A stretch of 64,000 bases of DNA from Dioscorea cayenensis subsp. rotundata (taxonomy: Eukaryota; Streptophyta; Magnoliopsida; Dioscoreales; Dioscoreaceae): contig NC_052475.1 in the NCBI RefSeq assembly GCF_009730915.1, forward strand, positions 26,039,016 through 26,103,015, in the 5' to 3' direction. This document shows positions 46,527 to 64,000 of the stretch, one piece after another (positions within the stretch are counted from its first letter, which is position 1; each line of letters opens with the position of its first letter). The position numbers were made by a program, and so were the translations under genes. The notes beneath the pieces are model-generated. The model did no database searches and was not told the DNA's origin. It saw nothing but the letters and a program-made list of their open reading frames with translations.

Positions 46527-49500
46527 TCACTGTCTGGATGACTCTAGCGAAAATAATTCGATTTCTTCCAACAGCCTTTTGTGTTTTGGTTGAATTTCAC
46601 CGAAGCCTGTTTTATGAAACAACATGAGGTGAATAAGTAGACTGCGCACGTTACCTATGTCATCTGGAATGGAAGTCACCTTCTGAACGTGTATCACTTC
46701 ACATTGCTGTTTAGAGCCATCCATATATACAAGCTTTCTAGCGGCCTGCAATTTTAGACAGACCATTGTCAATATCGGTCGTGTTTACTCAGTTCAACTT
46801 GTAGTCTAAAGAACAAATTGCTTTTCAAAGCAGGAGACCAGAATTTAGCGAGAGAATGCGAAAAGAAGTTAAAATTAACACAGCACACTGAACAAAGCCT
46901 TTAACACAAAATTATGTTCTAGAACAATGGCAGTTGAGAACTTGGACATAGAAACTATAACTTATTGTTTCAGAGATTTAGCATGCATGTTAATGTTAAC
47001 TCCCGGTGAAGATCGTGGAATGAATTTAAATATGAGAATGGAAGTTTAACCTGAAGCAAGTTACGAAGACTTGCGATTTGACCTTCGGCTAAATATTTTC
47101 TTGACATTAGTGCTCGGAACATCATAACTATCTCTGTGCTCAAGTTACTGGCAGAAAGGTTGCTTATTATCCCAGAGATACAGGAGCTACTAAATATAGA
47201 TGGCATCCATTCAGGCACTTGACCCAATCTAAGCAATGCAACAGCCACACGAGCTGCTGCCTTGTGCTGGTTTGTGAAGGATTTCAATGCCAAACGAGGA
47301 GCAGCTAGAGTCAATGATAGTTCCTCCATAGCCAGCCTACACCATTTAGAACTTTTGATCATTCTCTTATCCTGCATCTCCAACTTTTCCCACCCCAAAA
47401 TAATAGACAAAGAGGTACCACAATTTGCAGCAACAGTACTGTCATCGTAAAAAAGTAAGCCTTCTGTTACGGCCATCATGGACTCCAGATACCTGCCTGA
47501 GCATTTTGAACCCTCATTTTTGCTAGTTGTTTGATCTGAAATTCTACTGAGCAACTCCACCAGGCACTGTGAAGCAACCAGCTTGACCAGAGAAGAGCCA
47601 AAGTGTACCAACCTGCATAAATCATTGCACTGAATGCGCATAACCTTTAGGGGCTGAACTTCACCTGATGTTTGGAGGAAATCTTGCCAGTCAATAGTCT
47701 GGTGAAAGAGAGCATGCGAACTGGAAACAAAGAAAAAACTGTTATTCAGAAACATGGAAAGAATCGATCTGGGTGGAACAAGTTAAAAGTGTTAACCTTT
47801 TTAGTGAGTAGAAGAATAGCAAAAGAACAAATACTAGAGATTCTCCAGTAGCAGTTTCTTCATTGTAATCAGCTAAAGCAGGACCCTTTGCGCAGGCTGT
47901 TTTTACCACAATATCAACTGCTGAAATCAGAGAAGTGCAAAGAATTATGGCCTTTGAAGATTCGGTAAGCACATCACTGGAAGCATGTTGTAGGATTAGG
48001 CAAAGAATGCTGATTACAAGATGCTCTTCTGATCCACTTGTTTGAGAAGCTAATTTGGGATGTAGAAACTCAAGCAACTGCATAAAAGATGCAATCAGCA
48101 TGTTGTCATCAAATAACTGAGAAAGATTGATATATCGTGTCACCAATAAAAATCTATTCTTCTATAACCAAAACTAAACACATCTGATCCAATTTTCTGG
48201 TGATCAGGTATCTGGATTAACATTTAAGCTGCTTGCAGACATGAATAGGTATTATCCAATTTCACTATTCAACTTGGGTCAAACAGCAGTGTAAAGATCA
48301 ATTTCCATGGTAGCATTAGGCAGAAGCAAGGAGTGGCATACCTTGAAAGTAATGGCAGGCCATTTTCCTTCCTTGGAAATTGCAGTAGAGTTTATCAGAT
48401 AAAGAATGTTGAAAATCAAAAGCAAGCAACTCACAAAGATCATGTGTGAGCAATGCCTTGAGTGGCAGACGTAATAGACTGCATCACTGATGCCATTCAA
48501 AGAAAATTGATTAGAGGAATCTGGATATATGCCCAAAATTGCTTCAATAACTCTCAATATTGAAATCGTGTCATCTTCCCTTCCTTCCTCAATTACATCT
48601 TCCAGTAAAGAAACCAACAGTGATGTTGCACAATTATCTCCAGAAACCACCAGTTCTGCTACCATTTGAAGATCCATTGTCTTAATGTTTCTTGAATAGG
48701 TACTGACTTTATCCTTGCCTGTGCTATGTATTCTACAAAAATTCAGCAACTGGTAAGACAAGGGCTCTATGAGTTCTTCTTGTTGAAAAAGCCATTTTAG
48801 GGCTTTTGGATGACTGCGTATATTAAGCAAGTCCCACTCCATTTTAACTGCCAAGTTGAAAAACAGCTTTTCAGCTTCTGTGTTGTTAGATGTCCTATGT
48901 CCCGCAGCACTTTTAAAGAGTCCATAAAGAAAAATTAGTTGAGTCAACAAGATGGTATCTGTGGTCTCACAGGAAAAATTGTGGCTATTCACAAGAATAT
49001 ACTGCTCTAAAGAAGCCAAAACCTGGTTTTCATCAGCTAGCCTGAGGTGAAGAAAGAAGATTTTTAAGATTGTGAATAAGGCATAATAGACGGAATTAAC
49101 CATGCCGCAAGTTACCTCTCATCATACAATGAACTGACATACAAAATTAGAAGAGTTGCTCGTTGACAACACATCAAAGTGGAATCATGTGAACCATCCT
49201 GACCAAGAAGAAATAACAACTCCATAGGGTCAGATGGAAGATAAATATAAGCAAGCATGATGGATTCTCCAAAACCTGGGCCAAAAATTCGGTCAACAAT
49301 AGAGCTGAGCATTAAATAGATTCTAGACTTCATTCGATCTGATGGAAAAACACCCAAACATCCAAATGACAATGTGAACCAATATGAGGAAGCCAGAGTC
49401 TCTGCAAACTTATGAGCTTGAATTTCATATCCTTCTAGTAAAATAAGATGAAAAATCTCAAGTACTCCCAGAATAACTTCCTCCTCTTCCCCTTCATCCC

Positions 49501-52500
49501 TATATCTTTCGAGCCAAGACAACAGGTAGGTTTCACAGATTTGTATAACGCTTTTCTCCAGCTCTTCATTTTCAGCATCTACAGTGGAACTTTCTTCATG
49601 ATTATGCATGTGTAGTTCTTTTAAAATGTAGAGGGAATACAAAAGATATGGCGTGGAACTTCCATGGGGTAATGAAACAGATGAAGCAACTGCACTCTTT
49701 GATGCCTCTTGGATCACTGGTCTTAATTTCTGCACTTGACTAGCAGATGGTGATTTAATAATCTCCACAAAGGTTAAACAAGCCAAGATGAAAGTTTCAG
49801 GAGGGATATCCACTTCCCCCCTGCCATGTCTTGAAAAGAAACCTTTCAATGTGACTATTATCTCTTCAACCTGAGATATAGATACCATTCCAGGACAGTT
49901 TGAGATGCAAATCCACACAAGCTTTATAGCCTGGTGTTGCACTGGATGAAGAGGTATCTCTACAATGTAATGGAGAACCGAAAGCAATGTGGGAAACCCA
50001 ACATGAAGTCTTTGTCTGAAAGAATCCTCAGCAGTTGCTAAAAGATCAAGAACATGGAGGCAGGAGATAACCAGGGGATCCTTGTTCCCTGGTTAAATAA
50101 GGAACAGGCAATAAGTATCATTTGTCTTCATCATTAGCCATCAGAAATAAATACTCGCCACAGCTGTTAAAAGTCTATTTCTCACCTGAAAGCCTGAGTG
50201 CTTCAAAAACATAATCTGCAATATTTTCCTCCATTAGCGTTTGAATCTGTCCAAAGCTATTCGAGTTAGACGAAAGACAATGAAATACTAGGTCCAATGT
50301 GCTGATCTGCACTTGCGCATCAGAAGAGAGCAAAGGATTTTTTATGGCATCAGCAAACAAGTTAACCAATGGAATATGAAGCATTTCTTTTTCTGTTTCT
50401 GTCAAATTATCTGCTTCTTGGAAGCTCATATGAATTAGATCACTTCTGCACGAATCCTCAAATAACCCCTTCTTAGCTAATACTGTCAACAATGCTGAAA
50501 AAATTGAACATACTAATTGTCAGATATGTACTTGGAAAAAAAAATTATTATCAAATCATCATGTTAAAATCCTACAGCAATCGTGTTCAAAATTAGAAAT
50601 ATATACTTTAGTGTATTTGGTCATCTGAAAACAAAGAATACTTAGGATACTGAAAATAACCAGGAATAAGTCTTTGTAGAGACTCCATAACAGGGAGTCT
50701 TGTACGGTATCAAATTTTTAAAGCAAGAGAATTTATGGCATCTAAATCTTTTAGCAGTTACATTAATATTTTTATGATTTAATTTCTAAATCAAACTACA
50801 TTTCAGCTATCGAGTCTTGTGCAGCTACAAACAGTGCTGTTTGGTTGGGAATAACTTGGGGCAACCATGTGACGATATCCCAAGTTGCCCAACACAAGGG
50901 GAATAACATTTTTAAAAGTTTTGATTTGTTTAACTGATATAACCACTTATTAGTGACAATAGAAATATTATTCACTTTTAAACTTTTGAAAGAAAAATCA
51001 TTATTTACTATCTGCCATTAACTGGACCGATACAATTTGAATTGGAAAGCACTACGAGTTAATGCTCATGAAAATTTAGCATAACTTGGGATAAAAGTTG
51101 CCCCAACAATACTAATTCAAATGCCAAAGCCCTAATGAATAGTATCATCATCACCATCTTCCAAGAGTTATTTTGTGAGGATCTAACTATAAGAAACCCC
51201 TTGGTCCAAAAATGATGGTGCACATTAAGGTGGACTTGAGTAAAAGTTCCATTTTCTATCTGGCAAACTACATTGAAATACACAACAAGAATACAATTTC
51301 TATAGCTAGTCTATAAACACAATGCTTTATCAGTAGAATAGGTAAGAAGAATACCTATACAATTTAAACGCACTTCATCATGCTGGGTCTTAAGCAAAAC
51401 TTCAAGTGAAAGGCGCAGCAGCTGGCTTGTTTCAATCAATGAGACTTCTACATGATTGTTGTCATAGCTATCCCATGGCGTGCCTTCAAGAACAGATAGC
51501 TTATACAATATGAACAAGATTTCTCCCCGAATCTCTTCACTATGACACAAAGAGGAACAGGTATTACCAACATAGAATGTGCGATCATTACAAAGTAACA
51601 TTAAAAAGTATATGTGCATCTCATTGTCTAGTTCACCTTGGAAGCTGCATACCAATGACAAGGTTGGAGAAAAGAGCAGCTTTATCTCTAATATGGGTTG
51701 TTGGGTTACTGCTTTGGTGAGAATCTAGTAGTAATCCTAAGCAATGAAGCTGCATTTTGAGGACATAAACAGATTACAAAAATGAACAGACTAACAAACT
51801 ATAACATTGAAGAAGTGAAATCTGAGCTGTTTCTCTGACATCATACAACAAGAACAAAAAAGGATCCCTCGTCATAGTGTCAATCATCTAGGCAAGTTAA
51901 TATACACCATTTTCCATCCTCATGTCCTTATAGACCTTAAAAGAGGGGTCTGAGTTTGAAAATCTCCAAAAATCACTCTTGAAAATAATAATTCCAGAAG
52001 TTTTGCTTCTATCAGCCAGATGAGTGTTCGATCTGAACAAACAAACGATGAGGATAGAGTGATTACCATGTGGACCTGCCGCCGGCTCCACGCGAGCGAG
52101 CCGGAGGAAAGCACATCCGAAATCCGAGAAATAAAATCCGAAGAAATGGACCCAGATCCGCCATCACCGCAAAGATCGGAGATGAGGTCGATGATTTGGC
52201 GAGCCAGGGGCTCGTCGTCGAAGGAAGACAGGGCGCGAACAAGAGGAGCTACAAGGAAGTGAGGGTGGACCGTGCGGAGGCCGAGGAGGAAGCTCGGGCT
52301 CCGGAAGGCGGCGGATACTTGGGATAGGGCGTAAGAGACGTGGTGGGATGGGGAGCTAGGGTCCGAGAGGAGGGCAGAGAGGCAGACCAGGCAAATGGCG
52401 CCGCCCTCGAAGGTCTGCAGCACCAGCGACGAGCGGTGGCCCTTCCCGCAGGACGGCATCTCGCCGGCGATCCCCATCTCCTCGTCCTCGTCGCGCATTT

Positions 52501-52510
52501 CGCTTGACAT
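46527..52510 (-). CDS. PRD1: PRD1, meiotic double-strand-break initiation protein
   Basis: Nine exons join in frame to 1297 residues: 52510-52067, 51749-51637, 51539-51355, 50494-50186, 50088-49116, 49041-48342, 48077-47797, 47720-47051, 46745-46527. This is close to the roughly 1300 residues of plant PRD1. The N-terminus has CGKGHRSSLVLQTFEGGAIC and WSRRQVHMLHC, which I recognise from PRD1; the rest is helical, ARM-like repeat sequence with no enzyme motif. PRD1 acts in the meiotic nucleus with SPO11 and other PRD proteins to form programmed DNA breaks. I chose the ATG at 52510 (MSSEMRDEDEE). In-frame ATGs at 52624 and 52615 would add about 38 residues of non-conserved sequence. No lesion is seen. 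Confidence 0.92.
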
Positions 52511-53478
52511 CTTCGCGGCAACTCCGATTGGTATTTGAGTTCCCTCTTCTGGCTGGATTTTGAATGCACTGGTATTTATCAAAGGACGGAGTGATAGGAT
52601 GTTCCGCCGGATCATCTTATTCAAACAGAAATTTGAGTATTAAAAATAAATTAAAATATTTTTTTTTATTATTATTTTCCCTTTGCGCACTGCACTTGCA
52701 CTGCATTTACTCATATTTTCTTTTATATATATATATATTTAATGGACTATATGCAAAACTATCTCATTTATTCAATTTCCTTATTCTTATTTGATTTTAA
52801 GTGGGCCCCGAAACCCACGTATCAAAATTAAACGTTCCATAAAAATCTTTTTAGAAGGAATTACATGAGACGAAGATAAGGACAGAGTGTTTTTCCATGA
52901 TTAAAATTAGGGAAAAAAAAATTTGGCTATTTAAAACCAAACATTTGAATTTGCACAACCATAAATCAAAATGGGACGTTTCATATCAATACATCAAGCC
53001 CATTCCAGACAACCTTGCACTCTCTAATCCTGCCTATGAACACAAGGGGCGACATAAGCCAGCAAAATGTTTCCACTGTGTAAAGAAGCATAATGAGAAG
53101 CATTTTATGTAGTCTGAAGATTGCAAACATGTATTTTCTCAACAAAAAGTTTTATCTGACAAATCCTATATCTATCATCTTCTAAGCACACAAAATTCCT
53201 GAATCTCACATTAAAATGTACCTGCACACATGTATTCTATCTAAATCTCTATTGCCAACAAGACTACTGAACTTACAAAAGAACAATTTTGTGGTACTAT
53301 TTGCACAATCACGGTTCACAACCGTCACACTCCCCACACGAGTGGTCAAACAAAAGGGGATGTTCTTCGATCTTGATTAATAGCCGGCATGGCTTTGGTA
53401 TCAAAATCAAATGTGGCGTTACGGAGGCTTCCCCAAGACCATATCAAGTAAGGATACACAAGATGCATGTACAGGTTG
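52511..53478. other. Region between PRD1 start and SEC23 end
   Basis: Holds the PRD1 promoter and leader on its left and the SEC23 3' UTR on its right (both genes run on minus). An AT dinucleotide run lies near 52727-52740. No gene seen. Confidence 0.5.
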
Positions 53479-61022
<7,544 letters not shown>

Positions 61023-61190
61023 CTGTGGGCGTGGATCTCTTGCGGGTTTGAGAAAGGAATCGAAATCCGGGGCTTTGGAGCGTTTCCTTCCAACTCGCTG
61101 GGTTTTTTCTCTAGTTTTTCACACCTAATTACAATTTTTTTTTAAAAAAGGCTAATTACAAATTTTTTTTAATATATATATATATAACCC

Positions 61191-61427
61191 ATCATCTAGG
61201 GACGTCCCTAGATTTCAAATCTAGGGATGTCCATAGCCATCGGATGAAAATCTAACAGATCTTATCATTATGAACAGTAGAAACCGCGTTTTACAGTGTT
61301 GTACAGTGATCATGAACAGTGAAAATGTGTGCAGTGTTTATATAATCAATCAACTATCGGATGATGATCCAACGGCTTAGATTTAAAAACATCCCTAGAT
61401 TTGAAATTTAGGGACGTCCTAGATGAT
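61191..61427. mobile_element. MITE-like element with self-complementary ends, about 237 bp
   Basis: The left end begins ATCATCTAGGGACGTCCCTA and the right end is its reverse complement with one base missing. The inverted repeat extends to about 40 bp each side. Each end is itself palindromic (CTAGATTT C AAATCTAG on the left), so each end could fold into its own hairpin. It sits between two AT dinucleotide runs about 100 bp upstream of SEC23. There is no coding capacity. Confidence 0.75.
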
Positions 61428-63160
61428 GTTTTCCCATATATATATATATATATATATACTTTAAAGGATAATAATATTTTCTTACAAAAAAATTATATAT
61501 ATATATATATCTATACACACATGCTTGGACTTTTAAAGGGAGATTTATATATGATTGGTATCTAATTTGTTTATGTTTTTTCATTTCAAACATAAAGTTT
61601 TTTTTTTTTATTAAAAAACGACAAGCGTCTTCTTTATATTAATATAAACAATACTAAATTGTACTATAACCCAGATGTACAAGTATATGTACAATATGAG
61701 AATAGTATAAGAATTTCAGGTGAACATTGTATGAATAGTATGGTGAACAATATTGTCATGGAAGATATTTGAACCCATAACCTCCCCCTTATACTTTGTT
61801 GTCATACCATTGGGCTATCCAATTGTTAAACATAAAGCTTTTCTCATTTTTTTTATTTTAATTGTTTATCCTTTTAAAAAATTTACAAAACATACATTTT
61901 CTTTGATTTTGCCCTTTTACCTAATAAAAATTATTTAATGATGGAAATTTAATAACGGGACTAAATAATCTCAATGAAAATTATCTTATCATAATCTTTC
62001 TTTTAAATTTTATGAGTTTTAATAGCCACTTTAATACTCATACAAAGCTAAAAAATGATAAATAACTTTTAATTAAGAATTTTTTATTTTTATGTTAAGC
62101 AAACATTCTTTCTTATTGTTCTTTGCTCAATCTATCTGCACAAGTCAATGAACGACAATAGATTAACCACTAAACATTTAATTATCTCCATTAATTACCA
62201 TAGATAATTAATACCTATAAAGAAAAGCCATGCAATTTTTTTGGAATGATGTTGGTTTCGTTTTAGCGAGCTTGGTCCAACAGAATTGGATCAACTATAA
62301 AAAAATATTAGAATAAAAAATTCAAATCTTAAATTCAATTCTTACTACAAAGATATTAATAGACCTTTAATTACAAATGCAAATTTACAATATGAGCCCT
62401 GTGTCAAGTGAGATAATAAGAGCCAAACAATGAATTTTTAGCCCGTGCGCACTCGTTTGATAATATTGTAATAATTGTTTTTTTTTTTTTAAATATCCAA
62501 TCCAAATTGATTGAACACTATCAAATTATTAACCATGACAATATTATTTGTCATTTTATGCTCGACTAATATCATTATTATATTTATTTGTTACTCATCG
62601 AAGCGTGCACTTCTCATCTTGCTACCATGTACATCATGAAACATGAGAATTTAGGGGACCTTCGTTTTGTTATTGTTATGTATATTCAGTGGATTTAATT
62701 CACAAGCATACAATGATTTTGTGGTACACAATCATTAATTAATCAATAATACTTTTTATTCCCATTAGTAAATATATATTTTTAAATATATATAAATAAA
62801 TAAATAAATATGATTTTCACCCAAAACAAGGTTTTTTTTTACAATAGGAATAGTCCGAAGGCCCTGCTAAACCATCATAGGCATGCACAAACTTCGGTAG
62901 AGCAAATAGGGACGGGACCTGTGCACACATGGGCGCTGGGACCATCTGCGCATAATCACCACTCACATCTCCCAGAAACGTGCCCTCAGTCGAGAATCAA
63001 ACTCTCACCACTCGGTGAAGAGCTCTATTGGTGACCCGTATATCAATAGACCATTTGGTCGTCGGCATAGTCATGCGATTTTGGGACCACTCCCTATATC
63101 TTTGCATTGTGGCACAAGCAAGTCATTAGCACATTGACACAATGCAACCTATTTAGCCAT
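61428..63160. other. AT-rich intergenic DNA
   Basis: No gene seen. A short patch at about 61750-61810 (TTTGAACCCATAACCTCCC, then CCATTGGGCTATCCAATTG) and a GC-richer patch at 62810-63080 look like worn transposon fragments. Confidence 0.5.
62810..63080. repeat. Probable degenerate repeat fragment
   Basis: A GC-richer island with words common in dispersed plant repeats (GAGAATCAAACTCTCACC, GGTGAAGAGCTCTATTGG). It has no intact coding frame or visible ends. The class is not determined. Confidence 0.35.
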
Positions 63161-63557
63161 AGTATATTGTTGTTGTGTGGTTAATTGTGCAATCAGTCAA
63201 TATGGCATCAGGCCTGGTTAAAATTCAATTTGAACATAAACCTAGCACTCTTTATTCAATCCCTTAATGTGCAAATAATTTTATCTATAAAATATATTAA
63301 AATTTTAATAAATTTGTATTCAATATAAAATCTCTGTGTTAAATAGAATGACTTGGTCTCTAGGTAGAGCTATTATCTAGGCTTTAGAATAGCACACTAT
63401 TTTTAGTTCATGCACATGATCTCCAACACTTCCTCTATTTGTGTTATTATAACTGATTGCCTGTAACTGAAATTACCAATATATATAACTATGCTACTGC
63501 CCAATGATTGATTCGGGCCTTTCAATACTTTATTCTTCTTCTTGTGTCTTCCTTACA

Positions 63558-63569
63558 TGGTATCAGAGC
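63558..63569 (+). other. Primer-binding site, complementary to initiator tRNA-Met
   Basis: TGGTATCAGAGC directly follows the CA that ends the LTR. This is the standard primer-binding site of plant copia elements. Confidence 0.88.
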
Positions 63570-63587
63570 CCTAGAACTTCACCAGAG

Positions 63588-64000
63588 ATGTCGATCCATT
63601 CCACAACCACCTCCTACCACACATCTTCTAATGCTGGGCTCTTACCTACACCCAATTTCCCACATTCTTTTGGTCATCTAATAAATATCAAACTAACTCA
63701 TGACAATTACTTCCTCTGGAAGGCAACCAACAACTCCTGGGATTTGCATATGGTACATTCCCAGCACCGGCAAAGATGATTACCTAAGGCACCGACAGCG
63801 GCGCACCTCTTGTGGCAAACCCCGAGTACCAACAATGGGTTCTCCAAGATCAGCTAGTTCTTAGTGCACTCCTAGTAACATTGTCTGAGGAAATCCTCTC
63901 TCAAGTACTCTTCTTGACCACTTCTCATGAGGTTTGGGTCTTACTTGAGCACTCCTTCTCTTCTCGCTCAAGAGCCCGCATCATGCAATTAAACATTCAG
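63588..64000 (+). pseudogene. Copia gag, N-terminal part, broken
   Basis: Starts at the ATG at 63588. INIKLTHDNYFLWKA matches the N-terminus of copia gag. The frame shifts near 63720, a TAA lies near 63785, and the new frame then reads NPEYQQWVLQDQLVLSALL and SHEVWVLLEHSFSSRSRARI to the window edge, the UBN2-type gag core. With one shift and one stop within 200 bases it cannot give a normal Gag. The product normally forms the particle that packages the element's RNA. Confidence 0.8.

Larger units (their letters stand above)
63160..64000 (+). mobile_element. Ty1/copia LTR retrotransposon, 5' part (continues beyond the window)
   Basis: A primer-binding site for initiator tRNA-Met at 63558-63569 and a copia-type gag follow one another. 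The 5' LTR therefore ends at about 63557 (TTACA). The LTR start is not certain; 63160 is an estimate. ATATATAAC at about 63480 may be its TATA element. Gag is broken, so this copy is not autonomous. Confidence 0.75.

Noticed and set aside
48370..48445. Possible short extra intron in PRD1 (GT-AG about 66 bp, donor in GTGAGTTGC)
   Set aside because: The frame is open through it and the total coding length is a multiple of three without removing it. It could be an alternative splice but is not needed.

Overview
This window is nuclear DNA of a flowering plant. The genes have many introns, the intergenic DNA is very AT-rich, and every major plant transposon class is present (hAT, Mutator-like, L1-type LINE, Ty1/copia, MITEs). 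Several genes have GC-rich 5' ends that fade toward the 3' end (glucosyltransferase, TMK-type kinase, SEC23 exon 1). That suggests a monocot, possibly a non-grass such as a yam relative, but I cannot fix the species.

Layout. 1-2897: right part of a decayed hAT element on the minus strand, inserted into exon 1 of a Mutator-like element (MULE). 2898-9804: the rest of that MULE, with a broken MuDR-type transposase on plus and a convergent, broken Ulp1-type cysteine protease gene on minus. Its introns and intergenic spacer carry six arrays of a TTAA-centred motif repeated about every 20-22 bp; this is the most striking unexplained pattern in the window. 9300-17791: a 3.7 kb direct duplication split by a run of exactly 1000 N, most likely an assembly artefact. 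16924-21483 (minus): an intact 17-exon M3-family (oligopeptidase A-like) metallopeptidase gene with a secretory signal peptide and altered active-site residues. 23029-29792: an almost complete L1 LINE flanked by a perfect 14-bp target-site duplication and inactivated mainly by transition-type stop codons. 30341-31729: an intronless UDP-glycosyltransferase (UGT75-like) lacking the usual catalytic histidine. 33068-34269: the GINS subunit PSF3. 40216-43882: a TMK-type leucine-rich-repeat receptor kinase. 46527-52510 (minus): PRD1, a meiotic double-strand-break factor. 53479-61022 (minus): SEC23, a COPII coat subunit. 61191-61427: a MITE with folding ends. From about 63.2 kb to the edge: the start of a Ty1/copia retrotransposon (primer-binding site and broken gag).

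The host genes are unrelated in function (secreted peptidase, small-molecule glycosylation, DNA replication, receptor signalling, meiotic recombination, vesicle budding). Nothing here suggests an operon or a biosynthetic cluster. The left third is mainly nested transposons; the right half is ordinary gene space. Exon boundaries were inferred by eye from GT/AG sites and reading-frame continuity; the coding length of every multi-exon gene reported as intact sums to a multiple of three.
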